DNA of 64,000 nt from Acidobacteriota bacterium. GTDB lineage: Bacteria; Acidobacteriota; Blastocatellia; Pyrinomonadales; Pyrinomonadaceae. Under the pieces are notes generated by a model that saw only the letters and a list, made by a program, of their open reading frames with translations, did no database searches and was not told where the DNA came from. The stretch covers positions 2,356,001 through 2,420,000 of the forward strand of contig CP065000.1 of the NCBI GenBank assembly GCA_016700075.1, given 5' to 3'. The position numbers were made by a program, and so were the translations under genes. Positions 16,699-26,251 of this stretch are shown here, piece by piece. Each line of letters begins with the position of its first letter. Position 1 is the first letter of the stretch.

Positions 16699-18651
16699 TT
16701 ATTCCTCGTCCTCGCGGAGCTTTTCCAGAACCGAAAGATCTTCCAGCGTCGTGATGTCGCCCGCGACGGCGCCGCCCGCAGCAAGTTCACGCAGCAGACG
16801 CCGCATTATCTTGCCCGAACGCGTTTTCGGCAGCGCGTCGGTGAAACGTATGTCGTCAGGTTTGGCTAGCGCACCGATCTCTTTCTGAACGTGGGCACGG
16901 AGAGCTTCTTTCAATTCGTCGCTGCCTGTGCGGCCGCCTTCCAGCGTAACGAACGCGGCGATGGCCTGGCCTTTCAGTTCGTCGGGGCGGCCCACGACGG
17001 CGGCTTCGGCGACGGCTTCGTGCGAAACGAGTGCCGATTCGATCTCCGCGGTTCCCAGTCGATGGCCGCTTACGTTTATCACGTCATCGACGCGGCCCAT
17101 GATCCAGAAATAGCCGCGTTCGTCACGCCGAGCACCGTCACCCGCGAAATAGTGTCCTGGGATCTCGGACCAATACGCTTCTTTGTAGCGTTCGTCGTCG
17201 CCCCACAACGTGCGCAGCATCGACGGCCAAGGATGCTTTGCGACCAGATAACCGCCTTCGTTCGGCTCGCATTTTGTGCCGTCCTTTTTGACCACGTCAA
17301 CCATCACGCCCGGCAGCGGCCGCGTCGCTGTGCCCGGAACGGCGGGCGTTGCACCGGGCAGCGGCGAGATCATTATCGAACCCGTTTCGGTCTGCCACCA
17401 TGTATCGACGATCGGGCAGCGGCCTTTGCCGATGACCTCGCGATACCACATCCACGCCTCAGGATTTATCGGCTCGCCGACGGTCCCGAGCAGGCGAAGC
17501 GATGAAAGGTCGTGTTTCAGCGGATGTTCCTCGCCCCATTTTATGAAAGCACGTATCGCCGTCGGAGCCGTGTAAAATATGGTCACGCGATGCCGTTCGA
17601 TGATGTCCCAAAAACGGTCAAAGCCGGGAAAATTCGGCGCGCCTTCGTACATGACGACGGTCGCACCATTCGCGAGCGGCCCGTAAACCACGTATGAATG
17701 CCCGGTCACCCAGCCGATGTCCGCGGTGCACCAATAGACGTCCTCGTCCTTCAGGTCAAAGACCATTTTCGACGTATATGCCGCCTGCGTCAGATAGCCG
17801 CCCGTCGTGTGCAGAATGCCTTTCGGTTTGCCGGTCGTGCCGGACGTGTAAAGGATATATAGCGGATGTTCGCTGTCGAGCGGAACGGCGGGACAGACGG
17901 CATCGACAGTTTCGATGATCTCGTGCCACCAATGATCGCGTCCCGGCTGCATCGCTACCTTGCTGCCGGTGCGTCGATATACCACGACGTTCTCAACGGT
18001 CGGCGTCTGCTTTGCGGCCTCGTCAACGGCGTCCTTCAGTCGAACCTCGGTTCCGCGTCGAAAAGCACCGTCCGCGGTAACGATGAGCTTGCAGCCGCCG
18101 TCGTTCACACGGTCGCGAATGGCGTCCGCCGAAAAACCGCCGAAAATGACCGTATGCGTCGCGCCGATTCGTGCACAAGCGAGCATCGCGATGGCCAGTT
18201 CCGGCACCAGCGGCATATACAATGCGACGCGGTCGCCGGTCGCAACTCCCAGCTTTATCAATACGTTAGCAAAACGGCAGACCTCGCGGTGCAGCTGCAG
18301 ATACGTCAACGTCCGCTGTTCGCCCGGCTCGCCTTCCCAGATAAATGCCGCCTTGTTCCGACGCCACGTCGTCAGATGACGGTCGAGGCAATTCTGCGAT
18401 ATGTTGATCTTGCCGCCGACGAACCATTTCGCGTGCGGCGAGTTCCATTCGAGCACCGTTTGCCATTTTTCGAACCACTCAAGTTCCTCGGCCTGCTTTT
18501 CCCAAAACGCCGGAATGTCCCGCATCGACTCGGCATACATCTGCTCGTATTCTTCAAAGCTCTTGATGTGCGCCGCGGCGGCAAATTCCGGCGGCGGCGG
18601 AAAAACGCGGTCTTCGGACAGGATGGATTCGATAGCGACGGGCTCGGACAT
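16699..18651 (-). CDS. acs: Acetyl-CoA synthetase (AMP-forming)
   Basis: 650-aa enzyme that makes acetyl-CoA from acetate, ATP and CoA through acetyl-AMP. The P-loop [15 protein letters not shown] is at about residues 259-273, and [19 protein letters not shown] is the Acs-specific block. The C-terminal [16 protein letters not shown] carries the conserved catalytic lysine that is often controlled by acetylation. Length and order match Acs closely. A TATACT box (18660-18665, read on the - strand) ends nine bases before the ATG and no Shine-Dalgarno is visible, so the mRNA may be leaderless. The HD gene follows after six bases. Confidence 0.95.
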   Translation of the reverse strand: MSEPVAIESILSEDRVFPPPPEFAAAAHIKSFEEYEQMYAESMRDIPAFWEKQAEELEWFEKWQTVLEWNSPHAKWFVGGKINISQNCLDRHLTTWRRNKAAFIWEGEPGEQRTLTYLQLHREVCRFANVLIKLGVATGDRVALYMPLVPELAIAMLACARIGATHTVIFGGFSADAIRDRVNDGGCKLIVTADGAFRRGTEVRLKDAVDEAAKQTPTVENVVVYRRTGSKVAMQPGRDHWWHEIIETVDAVCPAVPLDSEHPLYILYTSGTTGKPKGILHTTGGYLTQAAYTSKMVFDLKDEDVYWCTADIGWVTGHSYVVYGPLANGATVVMYEGAPNFPGFDRFWDIIERHRVTIFYTAPTAIRAFIKWGEEHPLKHDLSSLRLLGTVGEPINPEAWMWYREVIGKGRCPIVDTWWQTETGSIMISPLPGATPAVPGTATRPLPGVMVDVVKKDGTKCEPNEGGYLVAKHPWPSMLRTLWGDDERYKEAYWSEIPGHYFAGDGARRDERGYFWIMGRVDDVINVSGHRLGTAEIESALVSHEAVAEAAVVGRPDELKGQAIAAFVTLEGGRTGSDELKEALRAHVQKEIGALAKPDDIRFTDALPKTRSGKIMRRLLRELAAGGAVAGDITTLEDLSVLEKLREDEE

Positions 18652-18678
18652 ATGACGCTAGTATAATCCAACGTCTAG

Positions 18679-18719
18679 CCGCCGATGAAACTCATCGTGC
18701 GTTCGGGCTGTGAGAATGC
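18679..18719. repeat. Displaced copy of the moaA 3' end (direct repeat, distal)
   Basis: These 41 bases are identical to 19436-19476, which encode the last residues of MoaA. Read on the - strand the copy still encodes the end of MoaA (FSQPERTMSFIGG) and is followed by a TAG stop. With the other copy it brackets the 0.7-kb toxin-antitoxin cassette. The repeat-to-repeat distance is 757 bp. Confidence 0.92.
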
Positions 18720-18756
18720 ATGTTCAAACTGCGTAACCCGGTAAACGCAATTGCTG

Positions 18757-18762
18757 TATAAT
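18757..18762 (+). promoter_or_regulatory. TATAAT -10 box of the DUF433/DUF5615 pair
   Basis: A perfect TATAAT ends nine bases before the antitoxin ATG. The -35 region (TAACCC at about 18,734) is poor, as expected for an autoregulated or leaderless TA promoter. Transcription would begin at or next to the start codon. Confidence 0.55.
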
Positions 18763-18771
18763 AGACGAGTT

Positions 18772-18993
18772 ATGTATGAACAGCTCATTGAATCGAAACC
18801 AAACGTAATGATGGGCAAGCCTGTCGTTGCCGGAACGCGCATCACAGTTGAGTTGATCCTGGAAAAACTCGCAGCTGGTGAAACTATCGAGCAGATCCTG
18901 GACGCACATCCGCGACTGACCCGCGAAGCCATCTCTGCGGCGCTTCACTTCGCTGTGAGCAATCTGCCGAGCACTTCGTTGAAAGCTGCATGA
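18772..18993 (+). CDS. DUF433 family antitoxin
   Basis: 73-aa protein of the DUF433 family, which usually acts as the DNA-binding antitoxin of PIN-like toxin pairs. The signature is clear: GKPVVAGTRITVELILEKLA followed by GETIEQILDAHPRLTREAIS, a small winged-helix-like fold. I start at ATG 18772 (MYEQLIESKPNVMMGKP), because the upstream in-frame TTG lies on the -10 box. The stop overlaps the next start as ATGA, typical of TA operons. The pair lies between two 41-bp copies of the moaA 3' end. Confidence 0.88.
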   Translation: MYEQLIESKPNVMMGKPVVAGTRITVELILEKLAAGETIEQILDAHPRLTREAISAALHFAVSNLPSTSLKAA

Positions 18994-19358
18994 ATCTTTT
19001 GGCGGACGAAAGCATCGATCGACAGATCGTAGCACGATTGAGGAACGACGGCCACGACGTTTCCTACATCGCTGAATCAGAACCGAGCATTGACGACAAC
19101 ACCGTATTTGATCGGGCGAATTCAAAAAAGGCATTACTGATCACTGCCGATAAGGACTTTGGCGAAATGGTTTTCTTAGACCGCCGTTTATTGTCCGACG
19201 GCGTGGTTTTGGTTCGATTGCCCGGACTTAGTCCCGAAACAAAAGCCAAACTCGTCTCTGAAGCATTTCAGAAACAGGGGAAGGATCTCCCAAATAATTT
19301 CACCGTCATTACGCCCGGCGGCATTCGAATGCGAACCGAAATGTCGATCACCGAATAA
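18990..19358 (+). CDS. DUF5615 PIN-like toxin
   Basis: 122-aa protein with a PIN-like (Mut7-C/DUF5615) nuclease fold. The N-terminus MNLLADESIDRQIVARLRND holds the first acidic residues (D6, E7, D10). LLITADKDFGEMVF (about residues 47-60) supplies the central TxDxDF motif. Proteins of this family are paired with DUF433 and are presumed RNases. Its translation is coupled to the antitoxin by a 4-base overlap. It runs toward the 3' end of moaA and stops about 75 bases before it. Toxicity is inferred from the family only. Confidence 0.85.
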   Translation: MNLLADESIDRQIVARLRNDGHDVSYIAESEPSIDDNTVFDRANSKKALLITADKDFGEMVFLDRRLLSDGVVLVRLPGLSPETKAKLVSEAFQKQGKDLPNNFTVITPGGIRMRTEMSITE

Positions 19359-19431
19359 AAATTGCAGAATACCTTCGTCGCGGCAAGCGATCGCCGCGAC
19401 AAATCCTTTCAGAGTTAGGTCCGATAGATAC

Positions 19432-20421
19432 TCACCCGCCGATGAAACTCATCGTGCGTTCGGGCTGTGAGAATGCGGGGTCGTTGATGTAATGCCGCGG
19501 TTCTTTTTCCAGGACGACCGAGCGGATGAAGTCGGCAATATCGATATCAGATGCACCGGAACGCAGGACGCCGCGGAGGTCGTGTTCGCGGTTGGAGAAA
19601 AGGCAGGTGCGTATCTGCCCGTCGGCGGTCAGGCGAATACGCGAGCATTGGCCGCAGAACATCTCCGTTACCGGAGCGATGATGCCGACCTCGCCGGGCG
19701 AGCCGTCGGCGAAGCCGTAACGCCACGACGTGCCGCTTCCTCGGGAAGTTTCTTTCAAGACCAGCGGAAACTCCGCGTCGATAGCCTCGCGTATCTCTCG
19801 GCCGGAGACGACATGGCTGCGGTCCCAGCCGTGGCCGCTGTCGAGCGGCATGTATTCGATATAACGGAACGCGACGCCGTGTTCGCGGGCAAAACGCGCG
19901 AGTTCGACGATCTCGTCATCATTGCGGCCGCGTACGATCACGGCGTTCACCTTGATCGGATCGAACCCGATCTTTTTCGCGTATTTTATCGACTCGACGA
20001 CGCGGTCCAGAGCGTCCACGCCGGTAATTTCCTCAAATCGATCTCGCCGTACGCTGTCCAGGCTGAACGTCACGCGGTCGAGCCCTGCGTCCACCAAGGC
20101 ATCGGCATGGCGGACGAAATCGAATCCGTTCGTCGTCAGTGCGATATCGGCAAGCTGCGGTTTTAGTACGGCGAGCTTTTCTACGAGAACCGGGACGTCG
20201 CGGCGGATCAGCGGTTCGCCGCCGGTCAGGCGTATCTTTTCGATGCCGAGCGAGACGAAGATATCCGCGAGCTTCGCGATCTCTTCAAATGTGAGCAGCG
20301 TTTCCTTTTTCGCCCACGCGGGCTCGCCGTGCGGCAGGCAATAGAAGCAGCGGAAATTGCAGCGATCGGTCAGCGATATCCGCAGATCGCGGATGGTTCT
20401 GTTGTAGCCGTCGCGGAGCAT
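19432..20421 (-). CDS. moaA: GTP 3',8-cyclase MoaA
   Basis: 329-aa radical SAM enzyme for the first step of molybdenum cofactor synthesis. The N-terminal SAM cluster motif is CNFRCFYC, with the neighbouring LTDR and LPHG residues, near residues 20-30. The second [4Fe-4S] site is formed by FCGQCSRIRLTADGQIRTCL near residue 260. The protein ends in MSFIGG with the conserved Gly-Gly needed for catalysis in the family. No other moa gene is near, so it is a single-gene unit here. Its last 41 bases are duplicated 757 bp downstream, on the far side of a TA pair. Confidence 0.96.
   Translation of the reverse strand: MLRDGYNRTIRDLRISLTDRCNFRCFYCLPHGEPAWAKKETLLTFEEIAKLADIFVSLGIEKIRLTGGEPLIRRDVPVLVEKLAVLKPQLADIALTTNGFDFVRHADALVDAGLDRVTFSLDSVRRDRFEEITGVDALDRVVESIKYAKKIGFDPIKVNAVIVRGRNDDEIVELARFAREHGVAFRYIEYMPLDSGHGWDRSHVVSGREIREAIDAEFPLVLKETSRGSGTSWRYGFADGSPGEVGIIAPVTEMFCGQCSRIRLTADGQIRTCLFSNREHDLRGVLRSGASDIDIADFIRSVVLEKEPRHYINDPAFSQPERTMSFIGG
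19436..19476. repeat. moaA 3' end (direct repeat, host-proximal)
   Basis: This 41-bp stretch encodes the last ~14 residues of MoaA, including the essential C-terminal Gly-Gly, and is perfectly repeated at 18679-18719. The identity stops one base before the stop codon, which is TGA here and TAG in the distal copy. Confidence 0.92.
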
Positions 20422-20456
20422 ATCCCAATGATATCAGGAATCGCCCGTAAAATGCG

Positions 20457-21107
20457 CTATCGGGCGAAACGCGATTCGATAACGGCGAGCTGTTCGAGAG
20501 CCTTGGTCTTTGACTCTGGAGACGCTTTCGTCAGTATATCGCGCAGTTCAGTTATCATCTTTTTCAGGTCACTGCGTTCGGCGGCGTCATCTCCCGGGCC
20601 TTCGTAGTTCGTATATTCATCGTCGGCCATGTACTGCTGATATTCGACGATCCGATCGACCGCTTTCTTGCTGTGTTTGCCGTTCGGAAACAGCCTGAGG
20701 TATTCGCCGTAGGTCACGCGAATGTTATACATGTAGCAATTAACATAGCCTTCGCATTCGCCCGGCAGTGGATTGTCCGCGGCCGACCACGCGATGTCGT
20801 CAGCGATCGGCAGTTTGGCGTATTTCTTATAAAGGTCCCAGAAACGTCCCGAACGGACAAACCACTGTCCCGCGGGTTCGCTGTAAACGATGTCCTTGTC
20901 GTTGCGTTTCAGGAACGTCCGGTGCGGCTCTTTGTCGTAGCGGTCGAACGGTATCTTTTTCAGATCGTTGCTCAGTTTTAAGAGGCGTTTGTATTCACGC
21001 GATGCTGCCGCTGATGATTGAGCCGAAGCGCTTGCTGCGACGACAAGCATTGCTATTAAAACGAAAAGTATCTGCGACAATTTCTTCGTCGAATGTTGGA
21101 AAGACAT
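20457..21107 (-). CDS. Secreted protein of unknown function
   Basis: 216-aa protein that I do not recognise. It has a clear signal peptide (LSQILFVLIAMLVVAASASAQ). The mature part is hydrophilic, with a WFVRSGRFWDLYKKYAKLP segment and one close cysteine pair (ECEGYVNCYMYNI, near residue 118), and it ends in a helical Glu/Lys-rich region. Its ATG is two bases from the queG stop, and the AAGGAG Shine-Dalgarno lies inside the end of queG, so the two are translated from one mRNA. moaA follows downstream on the same strand after 35 bases. Confidence 0.75.
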   Translation of the reverse strand: MSFQHSTKKLSQILFVLIAMLVVAASASAQSSAAASREYKRLLKLSNDLKKIPFDRYDKEPHRTFLKRNDKDIVYSEPAGQWFVRSGRFWDLYKKYAKLPIADDIAWSAADNPLPGECEGYVNCYMYNIRVTYGEYLRLFPNGKHSKKAVDRIVEYQQYMADDEYTNYEGPGDDAAERSDLKKMITELRDILTKASPESKTKALEQLAVIESRFAR

Positions 21108-21108
21108 C

Positions 21109-22044
21109 TCAATTCTCCTTTTGGGATCCGGTGTTCAAGTATCTTGCATTCCTCTGCAGTCCGCTTAATTTTGCACGTTTTATGGCCGAACCGCGAAACC
21201 GCTCGACGTATTCTTCGTGCGACATCTTAGAGAGCGAAACGGCGTCGAGTGATGTCTCACTATTTCGCGGCTCAAAGCGAATTTCACCTGTTGGCGTTTC
21301 GAAACGATTCCACGGACAGACGTCCTGACAGACGTCGCAGCCGTAGAGCCAGCCGTCGAGGTTTTGGGCGACATCATCGGGCAGCGTTTCGCCGCGGAGT
21401 TCGATGGTCGCGTGCGAGATGCACTTTGCCGAATCGACAACATACGGTTCGACGATGGCGTTTGTCGGACAGGCGTCGAGGCACGCGGTGCATGTGCCGC
21501 AATGGTCTTCGGTGAACGGAGCGTCCGGCTCAAGGTCGACATTCAGGAGCATTGCACCAATAAAAACCCACGAGCCGATGTCGCGTGTGATCAGGTTCGA
21601 GTGTTTGCCGATCCAGCCGAGGCCCGCACGCACGGCCCACGGTTTTTCCATTATCGGCGATGTATCGACGCATAACTTGCCCTTAATGGTCACGTCGATT
21701 GTCCGCAGTTCGCCGAGGACGGTTTCCATCTTTTCACGCAGGACGTTGTGATAATCGTCGCCCCACGCGTATCGCGAGACCTTGCCCGGCGATGTGTGGC
21801 GATGCGATGTGTAGTAATTGTGCAGAAAAACGACGACCGACCGACACTCGGGAAAGATCAGTCTTGGGTCGGAACGTTTTTCAGGTTCGCGTTCCATCCA
21901 CGCCATTGCGGCGTGAAAGCTGCGGTCCAGCCATTCGCGGAACCTCGCATCGGCAGATTCCAGCTTTTCGACTCGCGCGATGCCAACGAGGTCAAAGCCC
22001 GCTTCGGTGCCGATGCGTTTCACGTCTGACGAAAAAATTGCCAT
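21109..22044 (-). CDS. queG: Epoxyqueuosine reductase QueG
   Basis: 311-aa cobalamin-dependent iron-sulfur enzyme that makes queuosine from epoxyqueuosine in tRNA. Two ferredoxin-like cluster motifs are present, CGTCTACLDACP (about residues 181-192) and CDVCQDVCPWN (about residues 236-246). Family blocks include MEKPWAVRAGLGWIGKHSNL. I start at MAIFSSDVKRIG; the in-frame ORF extends 16 codons further, but that extension is encoded by the terminator hairpin of the upstream receptor gene. The terminator T-run ends seven bases before the ATG, so expression may depend on readthrough or on a promoter inside that element. Confidence 0.93.
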   Translation of the reverse strand: MAIFSSDVKRIGTEAGFDLVGIARVEKLESADARFREWLDRSFHAAMAWMEREPEKRSDPRLIFPECRSVVVFLHNYYTSHRHTSPGKVSRYAWGDDYHNVLREKMETVLGELRTIDVTIKGKLCVDTSPIMEKPWAVRAGLGWIGKHSNLITRDIGSWVFIGAMLLNVDLEPDAPFTEDHCGTCTACLDACPTNAIVEPYVVDSAKCISHATIELRGETLPDDVAQNLDGWLYGCDVCQDVCPWNRFETPTGEIRFEPRNSETSLDAVSLSKMSHEEYVERFRGSAIKRAKLSGLQRNARYLNTGSQKEN

Positions 22045-22050
22045 CGCGGA

Positions 22051-22090
22051 AAAAAAGAAAAAGGCCGGAGAAACACGAGTTGCTCCGGCC
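22051..22090 (-). terminator. Terminator after the TonB-dependent receptor
   Basis: On the - strand GGCCGGAG (22090-22083) pairs with CTCCGGCC (22070-22063) and is followed by TTTTTCTTTTTTT. It lies 22 bases after the receptor stop and directly against the queG start codon. Confidence 0.88.
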
Positions 22091-22112
22091 AAAAGGTTAA
22101 AAGCGTCGAAAC

Positions 22113-25100
22113 CTAGAAGCTCAGCTTAAGGCCGATCTGGAACTGACGCGGGTCGAACGCTGACGTCGGCTGGCTGAAATACTTGCCGCCGCCGCTGCGT
22201 TTGCCGAAAGCGTTGACCACCTGATAGAACGGGTTGCCGGCAGCTTCGTTAAAGCGGTTGAAGAGGTTAAAGCCCTCGGCGATGATGTCGAGGTTCACCT
22301 TTTCAGTGAAGCGGACGCGGCGGGTCACGCGGGCGTCAACCGAGAAATAGTTGCTCGTGATGCCCATGTTGCGGCCGAGTGTACCGTTCGCAGGGAAGAT
22401 GCCCGTCTGGCAATCGGTGTCGATGCCGGTCGCACAAAGCGTTCCGTCAGCGCGTACCGAAGGACGCTCGTTCGTGCTCTGGAAATCGCCGTTCGCATCG
22501 CCGACGGCGAGGATGTTGAACGGACGGCCGGAGCCGAACTCGACGATCGGAGCGAACGAGAAGCCGTGCAGGAAGCTCTTGAATCCGCCGGCACCACGCC
22601 ACGAATCCGGTGCACCCATCACGCCGCTCATGACAAAGCGGTGACGCTGGTCAAAGAGCGAGTTCGATTTCTCGGCACGGAAATTCGTGTTGTCCTGCGG
22701 CTTGAGCAGCGTCTGCAGGTCGGACGAATCGTCGATCGAGTGTGCCCATGTATAGGTTGTAAAGAACTGAATGCCGTTCGAGAAACGCTTCTTCAGCTCG
22801 ATGTTCATCGCGTTGTACGACGAGTTGCCGTCCGACATCTGAGCGTTGACGTCAGCGTACGGATTGATGGGGCCCGGCGTGCGGAGCGTTCCGTTCAGCA
22901 GCGGATCGAACTGTGCTTTGGTCAGGCCGGTGAGGGCACGGACAAAGAAGTAGTTCGGGCCGAGCTTGCGGAAGAAGTTAGCCGCGATCGGGCTGACGAT
23001 CAGTTGATTCGTCGTGTTGTTGCGAATGACGAAGCCCGGCACGATCATCGTGTAAAGGGCACTGTTCGTGGTCGGCAGCGAGAAGAAAGCTGCTTCCGTC
23101 AGGCTCGTCGGAGCACGGCCGGCCGCGGGGCACGGGCCGCCGCAGGCGACGGGGTTGTTAGCCGTAAAGCGGCGGAAGTTGTCAACGAGTGCCTGCGAAT
23201 TCACGTTGTTCACATCCTGCGGATGGGCGAGGTGCTTTGCGGTCACGTTGATGTACGTTGCGGAAAGCGACATCGATTTGCCGATCATCTTCTCGATCGA
23301 CAGGTTGCCCTGCACGGCCATCGGATATTCAAAATCCTTGCTCACATGCAGCGTGAACGGCAGGATCGGGCCGAACCCCGTAAATAGCGACGAGTTGAAA
23401 CGCATCAGGCCCTGCTGATATTGAGCACTCGGTGCCAGGCCCGGTGTGCAGTTGACGCCCGGCGTCGCACCTGCGAAGTTGCAGGGGATCAGCGTGCCGT
23501 GCATCACCTGAAATGCGTTGAACAGACCCAAAGGCGACGGGCCGCCGATCGGCAGGAGCGTTGCCTGCTGCTGCTGCGAACCGTCTGCGATGTTCGAGTT
23601 GAACGAGACGGTGAGCAGCGGCTTGTCATAAAAGATGCCGCCCGCACCGCGGATGACCGTGCGGCCGTTGCCGGCCAGGTCCCACGCAAAACCGACACGC
23701 GGGGCGATATTGTTCTTGTCACGCGGGAAACCCTGCGTCACATTCAATGCGTCCTGTGCGGTCTGCACATCGTTCGCCGTCAGCGTGATGCCGGTCAGCG
23801 GATCGGTGAAAGGCGACGGTGCGAATTCCTGTGTGAATTCGTAGTCATAGCGGACACCGTAGTTGATGGTGAACCGCGGGTGTATCTTCCACGTGTCCTG
23901 AATGAAGAACGCGATGGGTTTGTTGCTGAGCGAGCTGTTCGGATCGCCGAAGCCCTGAATGAATACGCTCGGGAAGCCGAGTCCGTAGGCCTGCGTTGCC
24001 GTCAGCGCCGGGCAGCGTCCGAGGCCTGCGGTGGTCAGAGCCAACGAATCGCAAGCGACGCCGTTGACCGATACGAGCGAACCGGCGGCCTGCTGGCCGA
24101 AGTTGAACAGGCCCGGGAAGTTCAGGTCGAAACGAGCCTGGCCGGAGACCCAGTTGAAATCAGCACCGAATTTGACGGTGTGCTTCGCGGTCGCCCATGT
24201 CATGTTGTTTCGGATCTGATGCCTGGCCTCGACACGGTCGACCGGCGAGAACGGGTTCGATCCGATAAAGCCGGTACCTGCGATCTGCAGTGCGACGCTC
24301 GGTATCTGCGAATCGAACTTGGCGACGCGGCGGCCGTAGTTGTAATAGAGTTCGTTGATCACCCTCGGCGTCAGAATGCTGGTCAGCGAGCTGCCGAACG
24401 AGAAATCTTCGAGCCGCTGAATACCGGTTCGCGAGTAGTCGTTCTGGCCGAGCGTCTGGTTCTGCGATTCATCCTGAATGCCGTTGATGCGGCTGGGATT
24501 GAAGCCCAAACGGATGCTCAACTGATTGTCGGCGTTGATGGTGTGATCTGCTCTGAACGACAGGAACGTGCTGCTTTCCGAGATCGGGAAGACGCGTGCA
24601 AGCTGACCAAGCGGGCGGAACGCAAGGAACTGGCCTGCAGAATTCTTCGTCAGCGGGACCGGAGCACCTGAAAGTACGAAACGGTTGCCGACGACCTGAC
24701 CCGCCGGGACGCCGATGCCCGGAACAAAGTTGACCAGCGTGCTGCCGCCGTTGATCGATGTCTGGCCGCCGATCGACGCAAGGTGAGCATATGCTATGGC
24801 TCGGCTGATCTGGTCTGCATTGGCACTGCCGAGTGCTCCCTGAATGTAGGTGACCTGAGCCGCGGTCAAATTAGTAAATGTCTGCGATACCGGCAGGAAC
24901 GGAGCCCCTATCGTGATGCTCGACGTAGCACCGCCCGTAATGTCGCCGGTGAAAAAGCCTGATTCCTGGCGGCGTCGCTGTTCGAACGAACCGAAGAAGA
25001 ATGTTTTGCCGGGGTTCAGCGGTCCGCCGAACGTAAGTCCGTATTGGGCACGCGTGTAGGGCGGCTTCTTGTTCGGATCGCCGTCAATTACAGGAGCGAA

Positions 25101-25934
25101 CGCATTGCGGGCCTGAATTGTCTTGTGACGGAAAAAGCCGAATACGTTGCCGGAGAAATCGCTGGTGCCGCGTTTGGTTACGACGTTGACGATACCGCCG
25201 GTCGCACGTCCGAATTCAGGCATGTACGAGTTCGTCGTGACCTGATATTCCTGCACCGCTTCCTGCGAAACGGTCGAGCGTGCGGCGTTGATCGAATTAT
25301 CTGTAAAGTCTGCTCCGTCCACCTGTACGAGCGTCGAACGTCCGCGTTGACCGCCGATGTTCAGTCCCGATGTCGGAGCCGGCCCGACCGGGCGTCCGTT
25401 GTCGCGGCCGACAGTCGAAATGGTGAGAGCGAAACCGGTAGCACTGCGTTCGTTGATCGGCAGGCTGTTGATACGCGTCTGATCGATGGTATTCGCAACG
25501 GTCGTCCGCGTGGTCTCGATGATCTGAACGTCATCGCTGGTGACGTTGACGACCACGGATTGGTCGCCGATCTTCAGCGGAATGGTCAGATTCGCGGCCT
25601 GGCCGACAGTCAGCCGGACGCCCGAAATTACGACCTTGCTGAACGACGCAGCCTCGGCCGAGACCTCGTATTCACCCGGCGGCAGGCCGATTATCTGGTA
25701 ATTGCCCTGCCCGTCGGACGTTACGGTTCGCGAAATGCCGGTGGCGGCGTTCCTTGCCGTAATGGTAGCTCCGGCGACTACGGCGCCGCTCGGGTCAACC
25801 ACCGTTCCGCTCAGGTCGGCGGCGGTCGCCTGTGCCTGTGCCGCGGCGTGGCCCGCAGTAAATAGAACTGCTGCTGCCAGTAGCAAAAAGCCCTTAAAAC
25901 CGGCAGAAATCGCAGACTTCAGATCTCTCATCAT
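22113..25934 (-). CDS. TonB-dependent receptor, Oar-like
   Basis: 1273-aa outer membrane receptor. After a signal peptide (GFKGFLLLAAAVLFTAGHAA), residues about 40-130 form a carboxypeptidase-regulatory-like (CarboxypepD_reg) domain: LSGTVVDPSGAVVAGATITA and GNYQIIGLPPGEYEVSAEAA. A plug domain follows (INSLPINERSATGFALTIST, TTNSYMPEFGRATGGIVNVV), then a large beta-barrel ending in the aromatic C-terminus FQIGLKLSF. This architecture is the dominant receptor type in Acidobacteriota. Substrate is unknown; polysaccharide or peptide uptake is common for relatives. It is a single-gene unit closed by its own terminator. Upstream lies a 317-base gene-free gap. Confidence 0.93.
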   Translation of the reverse strand: MMRDLKSAISAGFKGFLLLAAAVLFTAGHAAAQAQATAADLSGTVVDPSGAVVAGATITARNAATGISRTVTSDGQGNYQIIGLPPGEYEVSAEAASFSKVVISGVRLTVGQAANLTIPLKIGDQSVVVNVTSDDVQIIETTRTTVANTIDQTRINSLPINERSATGFALTISTVGRDNGRPVGPAPTSGLNIGGQRGRSTLVQVDGADFTDNSINAARSTVSQEAVQEYQVTTNSYMPEFGRATGGIVNVVTKRGTSDFSGNVFGFFRHKTIQARNAFAPVIDGDPNKKPPYTRAQYGLTFGGPLNPGKTFFFGSFEQRRRQESGFFTGDITGGATSSITIGAPFLPVSQTFTNLTAAQVTYIQGALGSANADQISRAIAYAHLASIGGQTSINGGSTLVNFVPGIGVPAGQVVGNRFVLSGAPVPLTKNSAGQFLAFRPLGQLARVFPISESSTFLSFRADHTINADNQLSIRLGFNPSRINGIQDESQNQTLGQNDYSRTGIQRLEDFSFGSSLTSILTPRVINELYYNYGRRVAKFDSQIPSVALQIAGTGFIGSNPFSPVDRVEARHQIRNNMTWATAKHTVKFGADFNWVSGQARFDLNFPGLFNFGQQAAGSLVSVNGVACDSLALTTAGLGRCPALTATQAYGLGFPSVFIQGFGDPNSSLSNKPIAFFIQDTWKIHPRFTINYGVRYDYEFTQEFAPSPFTDPLTGITLTANDVQTAQDALNVTQGFPRDKNNIAPRVGFAWDLAGNGRTVIRGAGGIFYDKPLLTVSFNSNIADGSQQQQATLLPIGGPSPLGLFNAFQVMHGTLIPCNFAGATPGVNCTPGLAPSAQYQQGLMRFNSSLFTGFGPILPFTLHVSKDFEYPMAVQGNLSIEKMIGKSMSLSATYINVTAKHLAHPQDVNNVNSQALVDNFRRFTANNPVACGGPCPAAGRAPTSLTEAAFFSLPTTNSALYTMIVPGFVIRNNTTNQLIVSPIAANFFRKLGPNYFFVRALTGLTKAQFDPLLNGTLRTPGPINPYADVNAQMSDGNSSYNAMNIELKKRFSNGIQFFTTYTWAHSIDDSSDLQTLLKPQDNTNFRAEKSNSLFDQRHRFVMSGVMGAPDSWRGAGGFKSFLHGFSFAPIVEFGSGRPFNILAVGDANGDFQSTNERPSVRADGTLCATGIDTDCQTGIFPANGTLGRNMGITSNYFSVDARVTRRVRFTEKVNLDIIAEGFNLFNRFNEAAGNPFYQVVNAFGKRSGGGKYFSQPTSAFDPRQFQIGLKLSF

Positions 25935-26251
25935 ATTTCTCCTGAATGCTTAAATTTGGCTGAAGAATTTCGGATCTGTCCTTAGCCCCAAAAAATTGCG
26001 AGGGTTACGGCTGACGCGTATGGTCTTCACTTATTTGCTTGCTTACCAGACGCTAACCGGGAGCTAAAAAGACACAACCGAATTGCTGTAATGTTTTTAC
26101 CGCAAAACAGGCGGTTAGGCAAGTAAAATATTACGTTTGTGTGAATTGTCGGGCCTGCCCGAAATGTCGTCCGGCCTGCTGCAGATTTGGATATTGACGA
26201 TATGGCGTGATATTGATTTTACTTCGCGTCAATGCTCGCCCGATGCCGGCT
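25935..26251. other. Divergent intergenic region, receptor / MBL gene
   Basis: No gene or RNA is recognised in these 317 bases. A short dyad (TTACCGC at 26097-26103, GCGGTTA at 26111-26117) and an AT-rich stretch around 26,080-26,135 are the best candidates for the two divergent promoters, but no consensus -35/-10 pair is clear. Confidence 0.4.

Noticed and set aside
22045..22092. Upstream start for queG (MAGATRVSPAFFFFSA)
   Set aside because: Those codons are the terminator stem and T-tract, and QueG proteins start around MAIFSSDVKRIG.
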